Assembly: GCA_029261165.1 (NCBI GenBank)
Contig: JAJDBV010000005.1
Location: 17,707-81,706, forward strand
DNA from: Nitrospirota bacterium
Lineage (GTDB): Bacteria; Nitrospirota; Nitrospiria; SBBL01; JAADHI01
Length of the DNA: 64,000 bases
Direction: 5' to 3'
Shown: positions 52,094-61,814 of the stretch, piece after piece
How positions within the stretch are numbered: the first letter of the stretch is position 1
How the letters are laid out: every line of letters starts with the position of its first letter
Notes under the pieces: model-generated
What the model was told of the DNA's origin: nothing
Seen by the model: only the letters and a program-made list of their open reading frames with translations
The model's database searches: none
Position numbers and translations under genes: made by a program

Positions 52094-53437
52094 ATGAAAC
52101 GTCTTCGAAATTTGAGCTTTATTGGACTTCTCGCCACATTGTTACTCGCCTTTGCCCTCCCTCTCTGGGCACAAGATAAACCGCCAACCGCCTCAGATGT
52201 ACAGACCAATGCCAACTTTGTCTGGACCCTCATCGCCGCCTTCCTTGTCTTTTTTATGCAGGCCGGTTTTGCCACAGTAGAGGCCGGGTTTACCCGTGCG
52301 AAAAATTGTGTCAATATTCTGATGAAAAATCTTTTCGATTTTTCCTTCGGCAGCCTGGCCTTTTGGGCCGTCGGCTTCGGATTAATGTTTGGCACCTCCG
52401 CCGGGGGGTTCATCGGCACTGACGGATTTTTTATGAGCGATCCCGGAAACCATGGGGATTGGCTCTATGCTTTCTGGATGTTCCAGTGCGTCTTTGCCGC
52501 AACGGCCGCCACGATCGTCTCCGGTGCGATGGCGGAGCGGACGAAGTTTTCTTCATATGTTATCACCAGTGCGGTTGTCTGCGCGGTGATCTATCCGGTC
52601 TTTGGGAGCTGGGCCTGGGGCAGTCTGCTCAATGGAAGCGGCTGGCTGGAAGGGCTTGGCTTCATCGACTTCGCCGGGTCAACCGTGGTTCATTCGGTGG
52701 GTGGCTGGGTTGGCTTGGCAGGCGCCATGGTTCTTGGCCCGCGCATTGGAAAGTATGGCAAGGATGGAAAAACGCGGGCGATTCCGGGTCACAGCATGCC
52801 CTTGGCCGCGCTCGGGGTTTTCATCCTCTGGTTCGGATGGTTCGGATTTAATCCCGGGAGCACGACGACGGCCACAACAGACATTGCACGCATTGCCGTC
52901 AACACCAATCTGGCCGCAGCTGCCGGCGCGATTGCTGCCATGATCCTGACCTGGATGCGTTATGGAAAACCCGATCTCGGCATGGCCTTAAACGGCGCCT
53001 TGGCTGGATTGGTGGCCATTACGGCGGGCTGCTACAATGTTTCCCCGTTAAGCGCTGTGATCATCGGACTCCTGGGTGGGATTCTCGTGGTCTTCTCCGT
53101 TGGCTTTCTGGACAAGCTAAAGATTGATGATCCGGTCGGTGCTGTTTCCGTTCACGGAGTCTGCGGGGCATGGGGAACCCTTGCCGCGGGTCTTTTTAAT
53201 GAAGGCGGATTCAGCATGAGCATCGTCGGGGTCCAGCTTGTGGGAATCGCGGCGGCCTTTATCTGGGCTTTTGGGTCAAGCTTTATTCTCTTCAAAGTCA
53301 TCAAGGCAACCGTGGGCCTTCGAGTGACTGCGGAAGAGGAATTTGCCGGTCTTGACATTCTCGAACATGGGAATGCAGCCTATCCTGAATTTGCGGTCAG
53401 CATGATCTCGGCATCAAACCCGGGAGAGAGAGAGTAG
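52094..53437 (+). CDS. amtB: Ammonium transporter
   Basis: A 447-residue protein with a signal peptide (LLATLLLAFALPLWAQ) and eleven membrane helices. Pore histidines are in STVVHSVGGW and VSVHGVCGAWGT. The entry motif MQAGFATVEAGFTRAKNCVNILMKN is canonical. It conducts ammonium across the inner membrane and is blocked by the PII protein encoded next. TTAGGAGAA precedes the ATG. Confidence 0.97.
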   Translation: MKRLRNLSFIGLLATLLLAFALPLWAQDKPPTASDVQTNANFVWTLIAAFLVFFMQAGFATVEAGFTRAKNCVNILMKNLFDFSFGSLAFWAVGFGLMFGTSAGGFIGTDGFFMSDPGNHGDWLYAFWMFQCVFAATAATIVSGAMAERTKFSSYVITSAVVCAVIYPVFGSWAWGSLLNGSGWLEGLGFIDFAGSTVVHSVGGWVGLAGAMVLGPRIGKYGKDGKTRAIPGHSMPLAALGVFILWFGWFGFNPGSTTTATTDIARIAVNTNLAAAAGAIAAMILTWMRYGKPDLGMALNGALAGLVAITAGCYNVSPLSAVIIGLLGGILVVFSVGFLDKLKIDDPVGAVSVHGVCGAWGTLAAGLFNEGGFSMSIVGVQLVGIAAAFIWAFGSSFILFKVIKATVGLRVTAEEEFAGLDILEHGNAAYPEFAVSMISASNPGERE

Positions 53438-53479
53438 GAAAATCAATAACTGCGAAAAATATACAGCACGCAAGGGTAA

Positions 53480-53830
<351 letters not shown>

Positions 53831-53862
53831 CCCAGCCGGGATTGGCTTTTAAACGTAATGAC

Positions 53863-53889
53863 AAGGGGAGACCGTTGCGGTCTCCCCTT
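53863..53889. terminator. Hairpin terminator after glnK
   Basis: AAGGGGAGACC (53863-53873) pairs with GGTCTCCCCTT (53879-53889) around five bases. The T-run is weak. Confidence 0.7.
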
Positions 53890-53962
53890 CCCTCCCGTAG
53901 CCCCCTCCGTTGGCTTGGCGTGTGACCCGGTAGTGCGTTCTTGGTCTTTGCCTTTCCGCTCA

Positions 53963-53990
53963 TTGACAAAACAGGCATAATTAGTATAGT
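53963..53990 (+). promoter_or_regulatory. Candidate promoter of the Mrp operon
   Basis: TTGACA (53963-53968), a 16-base spacer and TATAGT (53985-53990). A TATAAT follows immediately (53991-53996) but at too long a spacing. The leader to the first ATG is about 190 bases. Confidence 0.5.
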
Positions 53991-54189
53991 TATAATACCG
54001 GTTCGATGATCCCTTTTTTACGTTTATGGGATAGGTCCGTACATGCATGGCACGCCTTCCAAAAAGTGTATTCCATTCTTTTTTGAAAACCTGCCTTGAG
54101 GACCCTTGCGCGGGGGATTCAATTCTGATTTAAGTTTTTTAGTCGAATACCGATAAGTATCCGAGGTCAGTTTCCGATCAAGGAGTGAA

Positions 54190-55716
54190 ATGGATATCGA
54201 ATCAATCAGGCCCTTACTGGTCTTACTTGTGTCCCTGGCGGGCGCGGTTCTGATTCTTATCTTCAGAAAAGACCCCAATACAAGAGAGGGATGCTCCCTT
54301 ACAGCGGCTGTTCTCAAGTGTCTGCTCGTGGTCAGCATGGTTCCGGCGGTCCTTTCAGGAAAAGCCTATTCCTATACGCTCCTGACCTTCCTGCCCGGGG
54401 TTTCACTGTCTCTTCGGGTTGATGCCCTGGGGCTCATTTTTGCCCTGACCGCATCTATTTTATGGATCTTAAATACTTTCTATTCCATTGGCTACATGCG
54501 CGCGCACCATGAGCCTAAGCAGACCCGCTTCTATACCTGTTTTGCCCTCACTCTCTCTGCGACGATGGGAGTGGCTTTTTCTGCAAACCTGGTCACGATG
54601 TACCTTTTTTACGAAATATTAACCTTCGTGACCTATCCTCTGGTGGCTCATAATCAAACGAAGGTTGCCTATGGCGGTGCAAATAAGTATTTTTTCTACC
54701 TCCTGGGAACCTCGACGGCCTTCTTGCTGCCGGCGATCATTTTAACCTACAGCCTCTCTGGAAACGGGGACTTTAATCCGGCCGGAATTCTGCCGCCGGG
54801 GGCAAACCCCCTCCTCTTGATGTTTATTTTCTTTCTCTTCCTGTTTGGCATCGGAAAGGCCGCCGTCATGCCCGTGCATGCCTGGCTCCCCTCTGCCATG
54901 GTGGCGCCGACACCGGTGAGTGCGCTTCTTCATGCCGTGGCGGTTGTGAACACCGGGGTTTTCTGTGTACTTCGGGTGATCTTTCATGTCTTTGGCGTGG
55001 ATTTGATGGGGACTTTAAACCTGGGAGTGTTTGTGGCCGGCCTGGCCTCCTTTACGATATTGACAGCCTCATGTATTGCTCTCACGCGGGATAATTTGAA
55101 AGAACGCCTTGCCTTCTCCACCATCAGCCAGTTGTCTTATATTGTTTTGGGCGGCGCGCTCCTCTCTTCGAGTGGCATGGCCGGCGGGGTTCTGCATATT
55201 GCGAACCATGCTTTTGCCAAGATCACCCTCTTTTTTTGTGCCGGGGCCATCTATGTCGCCACGGATAAAACAAAAATTTCACAATTGGACGGTATCGGAC
55301 GGAGGATGCCCTGGACGATGACGGCCTTTTCCATCGGGACGTTGACCATGATCGGCGTTCCGCTTTCCGGTGGATTTGTCAGTAAATGGTATCTGGCCAT
55401 GGGTTCGATTGAGGCAGAGATGGGCGTTATCCTCTTAGTCCTTTTTTCGAGTACCCTCCTCAATGCTGCCTACTTTGTTCCGATTATCTACAAGGCTTTT
55501 TTCAACGCCCCTCCGGAAGAAGAAGGGAGTCACGACCTTCCCCACGGACTGGCCTATGCTGCCGCCGGGGATAAGGACGGTGGTGGCAGTTCACTTCATA
55601 CGCAGGAGGCCTCTTATTTCATTGTCGTTCCGCTGATGGTGACGGCCATGATTTCTTTAATCCTCGGGATGTTTCCTGACATCCTCTTGGGACTGGTTCG
55701 ACAGGTGACAGGATGA
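54190..55716 (+). CDS. Antiporter-like subunit (MrpD/NuoM-type), extra copy
   Basis: A 508-residue membrane protein with the Proton_antipo_M core: MYLFYEILTFVTYPLVAH, the Lys-bearing GIGKAAVMPVHAWLPSAM and HAVAVVNTGVFCVLR. The C-terminal extension is polar. It belongs to the antiporter-like family of Mrp and complex I. The operon has two further members (55954, 59002), so this is a supernumerary proton- or sodium-pathway subunit. AAGGAGTGAA precedes the ATG, and it overlaps the next gene. Confidence 0.9.
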   Translation: MDIESIRPLLVLLVSLAGAVLILIFRKDPNTREGCSLTAAVLKCLLVVSMVPAVLSGKAYSYTLLTFLPGVSLSLRVDALGLIFALTASILWILNTFYSIGYMRAHHEPKQTRFYTCFALTLSATMGVAFSANLVTMYLFYEILTFVTYPLVAHNQTKVAYGGANKYFFYLLGTSTAFLLPAIILTYSLSGNGDFNPAGILPPGANPLLLMFIFFLFLFGIGKAAVMPVHAWLPSAMVAPTPVSALLHAVAVVNTGVFCVLRVIFHVFGVDLMGTLNLGVFVAGLASFTILTASCIALTRDNLKERLAFSTISQLSYIVLGGALLSSSGMAGGVLHIANHAFAKITLFFCAGAIYVATDKTKISQLDGIGRRMPWTMTAFSIGTLTMIGVPLSGGFVSKWYLAMGSIEAEMGVILLVLFSSTLLNAAYFVPIIYKAFFNAPPEEEGSHDLPHGLAYAAAGDKDGGGSSLHTQEASYFIVVPLMVTAMISLILGMFPDILLGLVRQVTG

Positions 55717-55961
55717 GCCGCAAACAAACACCGGAAGATCAGGTCAAAAAGAAAAAGCGGGTGAAGGTCCTGGCATCCATGCTGGGCCTCCTGATGTTCC
55801 TGGACTGGTTCGCGCCGCGGCACCATGCACATTTTTTCTGGGATTCCATCCCGGGCTTTTCGGCCGTGTTCGGCTTCATTGCCTGCGCGATTCTGGTTTT
55901 TTTCTCCAAGGGGATCGGACATGCCTTTTTGATGAAGCGGGAGGACTACTACGATGATTGA
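55713..55961 (+). CDS. Small two-helix membrane protein of the Mrp operon
   Basis: An 82-residue protein with a Lys-rich N-terminus (QVKKKKRVKVLASMLGLLMF), two hydrophobic segments and an acidic tail. I know no named domain. It overlaps both neighbours by four to eight bases, so it is likely an accessory subunit of the antiporter assembly. Confidence 0.7.
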   Translation: MSRKQTPEDQVKKKKRVKVLASMLGLLMFLDWFAPRHHAHFFWDSIPGFSAVFGFIACAILVFFSKGIGHAFLMKREDYYDD

Positions 55962-58251
55962 GTGGATCCATCCCGCACTTGTCTTTTTCGCGACGGCGGC
56001 CCTTGTGCCTTTCGTAAAGGGAAAAGGAAAATCGATCCTCCTGATCGGATTTCCCGCTTTGGCATTCTTTTCTTTGATGCTCTTCCCCGATGGCAACTAC
56101 GGTGTCTTCACGATTGGCGGGTTTGAGGTTGTCTTTGGGCGGGTCGATAAGCTCAGCCGGGTCTTCGCCTATGTCTTTACTCTGATGGGCAGCGTCGGGA
56201 TGGTCTACGCCCTTCATGTCAAACAAAAGGGCCAGCACATCGCGGCCCTGATTTATGGCGGCGGCGCCCTCGGATCGATTTTTGCCGGTGACCTTTTATC
56301 CCTCTTTGTTTTCTGGGAAATCATGGCCTTCTCCTCTGTTTTCCTGGTCTGGTACGGCGGGGAAAAATCCTGGGCAAACGGCCTGCGCTACTTGATGGTC
56401 CATACCTTCGGAGGACTCTGTCTCCTGGGGGGGATCGTTATTTTTGCCGGTCAGACTGGCAGTATTGCGTTTAATGCCATTCCCGCCTCAGGCTTGGGCG
56501 GCTGGCTCATTCTGATCGGTTTTTTGATCAATGCCGGTGCCCCTCCCCTCCATGCCTGGCTGCCCGATGCTTATCCGGTTGGGAGCATTACCGGGACCAT
56601 CTTCCTCTCTTCATTCACCACGAAGACCGCCGTGTATGTTCTTGCACGGGGCTTTGCCGGGACCGAAGTGCTGATGTGGGTCGGGGTGATCATGGCCCTC
56701 TACGGGGTTGTGTATGCCATGCTGGAGAACAATATCCGCAAGCTGCTTGCCTACCACATTATCAGTCAGGTCGGCTTCATGGTGGCCGGAATCGGTGTCG
56801 GCACTGAACTCGCGATTAACGGCGCGGTGGCACATGCCTTTGCCCATATTCTCTACAAAGCCCTCTTGATGATGGGGATGGGTTCCGTTATCTTCATGAC
56901 CGGAAAACGAAAGGGGACAGAGCTGGGCGGACTTTATCGGACGATGCCCTTGACCTTCGGCCTCTTTATGGTCGGTGGTTTTTCCATCTCGGGGGTTCCC
57001 TTTCTCTCCGGTTTTATCAGTAAATCAATGGTTATCTCGGGCGCGGCCGCGGCACATTATCCCTTTGTGGTGCTCTTGCTGACCCTGGCTGCCGCCGGGA
57101 CTTTTCTCTCAACGACACTGAAACTGCCCTATGCCGTTTTTATGGGAGAAGACAAGGGGATCAAGGCTGCTGATCCACCCGGGAATATGCTCCTTGGAAT
57201 GGGCCTGGCCGCGTTTATCTGCATCTTACTGGGTGTGATGCCGAATCTCCTTTATCAGCTTCTGCCTTTTCCGGTCGATTACCATCCCTATACAGCGGAG
57301 CATTTGCTTGGATCGTTCCAGCTCTTGCTGGCGACGCTACTGGGTTTCACCCTCTTTTTGTACAAGCTTCATCCGGAAAACACGATCAGTGTTGATACCG
57401 ATTGGGTGTATCGTAAAGGGGTCGTCTGGTTTCAGCAACTCAAAAACCCGCTTCAGGGAATCAAGGTGCTTCGATACAAGGATTTTTTGCAGGGTCTTAC
57501 GCTATTCTCCCGGCAAGTCTCACAACGTATTCAAAGCGGGTATTTAAAACACGCTCTGGTGATGATTATCTCGTTTGTCATGCTATCGACCTTGCTCTTT
57601 TCCTTGTTCAAGGGATGGACCTTAAGTCTTGATTCTCTGATGCAAACTGATCTCACGCTGTCGCAGCTCTTGGTTTTTGTGTTGATCATCAGTAGCACAC
57701 TGGCGACGGTTTTATTTAAAAGCCGTATCGCAGCCGTCCTCTCTCTCGGAATGACGGGATTTTTTGTTGCCTTCTTCTATGTTTTGATGGGGGCACCGGA
57801 TTTGGCACTCACGCAATATCTTGTCGAAGCGGTTTCCGTGATCTTAATCCTGCTCGCATTTTATTATCTGCCCGCCTACTTTGAAGAAAAGACGGCACCG
57901 GCGTCAAAAATGACCGATATTGCGGTCTCACTCCTGGTCGGCATTGTGATGACCTTTTACATGCTGATGGTCATGGACAGTCATCTCACCAAATCGATCG
58001 CGAGCTACTATCTGGAGATGAGTGAGAAGCTGGCGGGAGGCCGAAATGTGGTGAACGTGGTGATCGTCGATTTCAGGGGCTTTGATACCATGTTCGAGAT
58101 TGCCGTTTTTTCCATTGCGGCCCTGGGGATCTTCGGAATGCTGAAGTTGAACAAGAAGAAAGCCCCGATTCAGAGGGAAGCGGCTTTGAACGGAAGTCTG
58201 AAACGGGAACAGATTGAAGAAGCGGTTCAAAGGGAGGTGACTTCGAAATGA
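55954..58251 (+). CDS. mrpA: Mrp antiporter subunit A-like protein
   Basis: A 765-residue protein. The first 450 residues form a Proton_antipo_M domain (FVFWEIMAFSSVFLVWYGG, NAGAPPLHAWLPDAYPVG). The C-terminal part carries the DUF4040/MbhD-type segment (LMGAPDLALTQYLVEAVSVILILLAFYYLP), then VNVVIVDFRGFDTMFEIAVF, the MrpA/MbhE hallmark. It is the large subunit of the multi-subunit Na+(K+)/H+ antiporter. It overlaps mrpB by four bases. Confidence 0.92.
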   Translation: MIEWIHPALVFFATAALVPFVKGKGKSILLIGFPALAFFSLMLFPDGNYGVFTIGGFEVVFGRVDKLSRVFAYVFTLMGSVGMVYALHVKQKGQHIAALIYGGGALGSIFAGDLLSLFVFWEIMAFSSVFLVWYGGEKSWANGLRYLMVHTFGGLCLLGGIVIFAGQTGSIAFNAIPASGLGGWLILIGFLINAGAPPLHAWLPDAYPVGSITGTIFLSSFTTKTAVYVLARGFAGTEVLMWVGVIMALYGVVYAMLENNIRKLLAYHIISQVGFMVAGIGVGTELAINGAVAHAFAHILYKALLMMGMGSVIFMTGKRKGTELGGLYRTMPLTFGLFMVGGFSISGVPFLSGFISKSMVISGAAAAHYPFVVLLLTLAAAGTFLSTTLKLPYAVFMGEDKGIKAADPPGNMLLGMGLAAFICILLGVMPNLLYQLLPFPVDYHPYTAEHLLGSFQLLLATLLGFTLFLYKLHPENTISVDTDWVYRKGVVWFQQLKNPLQGIKVLRYKDFLQGLTLFSRQVSQRIQSGYLKHALVMIISFVMLSTLLFSLFKGWTLSLDSLMQTDLTLSQLLVFVLIISSTLATVLFKSRIAAVLSLGMTGFFVAFFYVLMGAPDLALTQYLVEAVSVILILLAFYYLPAYFEEKTAPASKMTDIAVSLLVGIVMTFYMLMVMDSHLTKSIASYYLEMSEKLAGGRNVVNVVIVDFRGFDTMFEIAVFSIAALGIFGMLKLNKKKAPIQREAALNGSLKREQIEEAVQREVTSK

Positions 58252-58670
58252 CCTCGCTGATCTTTAAATCAATCACGAAAACGGTGTCGCCTATTTTGAT
58301 GATCTTTTCCCTTTATCTGCTTTTGAGAGGACACCAAATGCCGGGGGGTGGGTTCATCGCCGGCCTGATGACCTCGGCCGGACTGGTCTTGATTTATCTT
58401 GCCTATGGCTGTGACTTTTTTGACTGGCACAAGCGGAGCCGGTTTTTTTACTATCTCTTCTCCGGAGGGCTGGCACTCTCTTTTCTGACTGGACTTGCCG
58501 GACTTTTCATCGGTGGTACTTTTTTAAAAAGCGGGGTGGCCCACGTGGAGATGCCCTTCATTCACGAAAGCTGGGAATTCGCCTCCGCGGGAATATTTGA
58601 CATCGGGGTCTATCTGGTGGTCTGCGGTGTGTGTGTTTCGCTCATGACCTTGTTGGGGGAAGAGGAATGA
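58248..58670 (+). CDS. mrpB: Mrp antiporter subunit B
   Basis: A 140-residue MnhB-domain protein: SLIFKSITKTVSPILMIFSLYLLLRGHQMPGGGFIAGL and a closing VYLVVCGVCVSLMTLLGEE. Four membrane helices. Overlaps mrpA and mrpC. Confidence 0.95.
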   Translation: MTSLIFKSITKTVSPILMIFSLYLLLRGHQMPGGGFIAGLMTSAGLVLIYLAYGCDFFDWHKRSRFFYYLFSGGLALSFLTGLAGLFIGGTFLKSGVAHVEMPFIHESWEFASAGIFDIGVYLVVCGVCVSLMTLLGEEE

Positions 58671-59005
58671 AACTTTTACTGCCGGTGGTGATTGGTGTTT
58701 TATTTGGCGGCGGAACCTACCTGATGTTGAAAAAAAATATCCTCAAGCTCGTCCTGGGCCTGGGTCTGATTTCGCACGGGGCCAATGTGCTCTTGATCAG
58801 TTCGGGCTGGATCGGTGCGGGAGCGGTACCGATTCTGGGCCAGGATGGGACGGAGGGCTTTGTGGATCCGGTTCCCCAGGCACTGGTCTTAACGGCCATC
58901 GTTATCGGTTTTGCGGCGCTGGCATTTTTGCTGGTCTTGGCCATTCGGGTCTATCGGGATTTAAAAACAGCAGATATTTCAGAGATAAGGGGACAACGCG
59001 GATGA
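58667..59005 (+). CDS. mrpC: Mrp antiporter subunit C
   Basis: A 112-residue NuoK-like protein: GTYLMLKKNILKLVLGLGLISHGANVLLI and DPVPQALVLTAIVIGFAALAFLLVLAI. ATG at 58667 overlaps the mrpB stop (ATGA); the in-frame start upstream lies within mrpB. Confidence 0.95.
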   Translation: MKLLLPVVIGVLFGGGTYLMLKKNILKLVLGLGLISHGANVLLISSGWIGAGAVPILGQDGTEGFVDPVPQALVLTAIVIGFAALAFLLVLAIRVYRDLKTADISEIRGQRG

Positions 59006-60483
59006 CACACTTATTGGTCTTGCCCATCCTCATCCCGCTTGGAACAGCCATTGTCCTGCTCCTGCTCCGTGCAAATCCGATGGGGCGGCGTATTGTCATC
59101 GGCATTTCCGGTCTGTCGATTCTTGTGGCGGATATCGTACTGCTTACATCAATTTATCAAAAGGGTATTCACTCCTATCAGGTCGGGGGCTGGTCTGCCC
59201 CCTTCGGCATTGTCATGGTGGGTGATTTGCTCAGCGGGATCATGCTGGTGTTGGCCTCTGTTATTTCGCTATCTGCCCTGAGCTATTCCTTCGGGTATTT
59301 AAAAAAAGAAGCGCAGCAAGCCTTGTTTCATCCGCTTTTTTTCTTTATGTGGGCGGGGACGAACGGTGCCTTTCTCACCGGGGACATCTTCAATCTCTTT
59401 GTCATGTTTGAAGTGATGTTGATGTCGATTTATGCCCTCTTGGTGATGCTTGGAGAAAAAAAACAAATCGAAGCCGGCTTCAAACTGATCAGCATGGGGC
59501 TTTTTACCTCTGCCCTGTTCCTGGCCGCCGCAGGAGGGATCTACGCCTTTGCAGGTACCCTCAACATGGCGGACCTGGCACTTAAAATAAAACCCCATGT
59601 GGACCATCCCCTCGTCAGCGCCATTGCCATGATGTTCATCGGTGTCTTCGGCCTGAAAGCCGCCATGATGCCGTTTCATTTCTGGCTGCCGGACGTCCAC
59701 TCTGCCGCACCGACGCCGATCAGTGCCATGCTTTCAGGGATACTGATCAAGGTGGGGGTCTATGCCATCATCCGTGTGTTCTGCCTGATTTTTGTCGATC
59801 TGCAGGGCTATTTTCAGGGTTTTATTTTGACGATGGCTTGTATTACGATGTTTGTCGGGGCCCTGGGTGCGGTTGCTCAAACCGATATAAAGCGCCTCCT
59901 GGCTTACAGCAGTGTCAGTCAAATCGGGTATATCCTCATGGGAGTCGGATTCTTTACCGTGGGGGGCATGAGTGCCGCGCTCTTCTATATCATCAGCCAC
60001 GGGGTGATCAAGTCCTCACTTTTTCTGGCCGCTGGAATTCTGAAAAAGATGCGGGGAAGCACGGAGATGTCTGACCATGGAGACATGATCAATACCTCCC
60101 CCGCCTTTACCACCATATTTTTTATCGGGGTGATCTCTCTTGGGGGTATTCCGCCTTCCGGTGGGTTCTTTATGAAGTTTCAACTCATTAAGGCGGGACT
60201 CGACGGCGCCTTCTACATTCCCGTCATTGTCGCCTTCATGGTGAGTTTGATGACCTTGTTTTATCTCTTCCGGTCGTGGCAGAAGATTTGCCTTTCCGGT
60301 CCTCCGCAGGGAAATCCTCTTGCAAGACCTTCGGTCAAACTGCTCATTCCGGTTGGAATTCTGGCCATGCTGTGCCTGGTCCTGGGCCTTGCGGCGTCGC
60401 CGGTAAGCGGATTGACCCAGGCCGCGGCGGAACAACTTTTTTCGCCGGAACTCTATATTCGTGCAGTCATGGGGGCGATGTAA
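59002..60483 (+). CDS. mrpD: Mrp antiporter subunit D
   Basis: A 493-residue Proton_antipo_M protein: FNLFVMFEVMLMSIYALLVM, the conserved Lys in GLKAAMMPFHFWLPDVHSAAPTPISAMLSGILIKVG-type motifs, and YSSVSQIGYILMG. It is the second antiporter channel of the complex. Overlaps mrpC by four bases; the stop shares its last A with mrpE. Confidence 0.96.
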   Translation: MTHLLVLPILIPLGTAIVLLLLRANPMGRRIVIGISGLSILVADIVLLTSIYQKGIHSYQVGGWSAPFGIVMVGDLLSGIMLVLASVISLSALSYSFGYLKKEAQQALFHPLFFFMWAGTNGAFLTGDIFNLFVMFEVMLMSIYALLVMLGEKKQIEAGFKLISMGLFTSALFLAAAGGIYAFAGTLNMADLALKIKPHVDHPLVSAIAMMFIGVFGLKAAMMPFHFWLPDVHSAAPTPISAMLSGILIKVGVYAIIRVFCLIFVDLQGYFQGFILTMACITMFVGALGAVAQTDIKRLLAYSSVSQIGYILMGVGFFTVGGMSAALFYIISHGVIKSSLFLAAGILKKMRGSTEMSDHGDMINTSPAFTTIFFIGVISLGGIPPSGGFFMKFQLIKAGLDGAFYIPVIVAFMVSLMTLFYLFRSWQKICLSGPPQGNPLARPSVKLLIPVGILAMLCLVLGLAASPVSGLTQAAAEQLFSPELYIRAVMGAM

Positions 60484-61001
60484 TGCGTAAACATCTTTTT
60501 CTCAATATTGTGCTCGCCTTCATTTGGTGTCTGCTTCAGGAAAACCTGAGGATTCATGAGTTTTTGATTGGCGCCCTCCTGGGTTATGGCGTTGTCCGTC
60601 TGCTGAAACCGGTGCTGGACGATGGGGGTGTGGAGGGGAAAACATCTCGGTCTGCCCTTGGATTTAAAAGGTATTCCAGAATATTTCTCCACACGCTCCG
60701 GTACATCTTTGTCTTTGTCTACGAGGTAATCAAGGCAAACCTTCAGGTGGTCAAGATTGTGCTTTCTCCCAAGCTCAATATCACACCGGGCATTATTGCC
60801 TACAAGATGGATGTTGAATCGGATGCGGGGATTACGCTCCTGGCCAATTCGATTACCTTAACGCCAGGCACCTTGACCGTGGATGTGTCGAAAGATAAAG
60901 AGACGTTGTATATTCATGCCCTCCACATGGAGGATGCCCGTGTGCTGGAGCTTTCGATCAAGAATTCTCTGGAACGTTATTCCAAAGAGGTGATGGGATG
61001 A
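60483..61001 (+). CDS. mrpE: Mrp antiporter subunit E
   Basis: A 172-residue MnhE protein: LAFIWCLLQENLRIHEFLIGALLGYGVVRL, NLQVVKIVLSPKLNITPGIIAYKM, LLANSITLTPGTLTVDVSKDK. The ATG at 60483 shares the A of the mrpD stop (TAATG); the upstream open frame belongs to mrpD sequence. Confidence 0.95.
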   Translation: MRKHLFLNIVLAFIWCLLQENLRIHEFLIGALLGYGVVRLLKPVLDDGGVEGKTSRSALGFKRYSRIFLHTLRYIFVFVYEVIKANLQVVKIVLSPKLNITPGIIAYKMDVESDAGITLLANSITLTPGTLTVDVSKDKETLYIHALHMEDARVLELSIKNSLERYSKEVMG

Positions 61002-61273
61002 TCGATCTTTACGCGACAATTGCCTTCATGGTGCTGGCTCTTTCCCTGGCTTCTTGTTTTTATCGCTTGTTTATTGGCCCGACCTTGCCGGATCGTGTTG
61101 TGGCAATAGACACGATGACAACGATTATTATTGCCATGATTGCCGTTTACTGTATTAAAGAAGGAAACGCCATATTTTATGACGCCATCCTGGTCTTGTC
61201 TATTTTAGGTTTTGTGGGTACGGTGTCGATGGCAAAATTTTTAGCAAAAGGGAGGAAAATCTTTGACCAGTGA
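60998..61273 (+). CDS. mrpF: Mrp antiporter subunit F
   Basis: A 91-residue MnhF protein with three membrane helices: FYRLFIGPTLPDRVVAIDTMTTIIIAMIA and YDAILVLSILGFVGTVSMAKFL. Overlaps mrpE and mrpG. Confidence 0.95.
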   Translation: MIDLYATIAFMVLALSLASCFYRLFIGPTLPDRVVAIDTMTTIIIAMIAVYCIKEGNAIFYDAILVLSILGFVGTVSMAKFLAKGRKIFDQ

Positions 61274-61628
61274 ATTCCTGGTACCGTTGTTTCTAGCCCT
61301 GGGCCTGTTTTTCATCGGGGCGGGCTGTCTGGGTCTGTATCGCATGCCGGATCTGTTTTGCAGGATGCATGCGACCAGTAAAGCCACAACCCTGGGGCTG
61401 GTGTTCATCCTGATGGCGACCTTCATGCATCTGGGATTTGAAACCGTTGGTCTGAAGGCGGTCCTCGCCATTGTTTTTGCGTTTCTCACAGCCCCGGTCG
61501 GTGCACACCTTATTTCAAGAGCGGCCTACCAACGGGGGATCAAACTCCATGACCGCACCATTGCGGATGAGCTGCGCGTCCTCTATCCCGAAAATGAGCA
61601 GAATGGCCCGCTGAAAGATTTAGACTGA
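61263..61628 (+). CDS. mrpG: Mrp antiporter subunit G
   Basis: A 121-residue MnhG/PhaG protein starting with TTG: FFIGAGCLGLYRMPDLFCRMHATSKATTLGL, ending with a polar tail. It completes the A-B-C-D-E-F-G set. Overlaps mrpF by 11 bases. No good terminator is seen after it. Confidence 0.94.
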   Translation: MTSEFLVPLFLALGLFFIGAGCLGLYRMPDLFCRMHATSKATTLGLVFILMATFMHLGFETVGLKAVLAIVFAFLTAPVGAHLISRAAYQRGIKLHDRTIADELRVLYPENEQNGPLKDLD

Positions 61629-61770
61629 CAGAAGGTGCTGGGGGCTGGGGGCAGGAACGTCAAAAGATTTTAAAACCCTCTGACCTGACTGTTCCCCGAC
61701 AACTGTCCCCTGTGCACTTTGTTAGGCCTGTCTCCAGCAACCCTCTCCTTCTTCCCCTTTTTGTTTTTTC

Positions 61771-61799
61771 TTGACAGAGTCGAGGCGATTCGCTACTCT
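61771..61799 (+). promoter_or_regulatory. Sigma-70 promoter of rpiB, very short leader
   Basis: TTGACA (61771-61776), a 17-base spacer and TACTCT (61794-61799). The rpiB ATG is 16 bases after the -10 box, so the leader is about nine bases. Confidence 0.6.
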
Positions 61800-61814
61800 C
61801 CTCGAGAGATTCCT

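Larger units (their letters stand above)
53831..54189. other. Intergenic region between glnK and the Mrp operon
   Basis: 359 bases containing a terminator-like hairpin at 53863-53889, a sigma-70 promoter at 53963-53990 and a leader of about 190 bases. The leader has no ORF that I can support and no recognised riboswitch. Confidence 0.5.
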
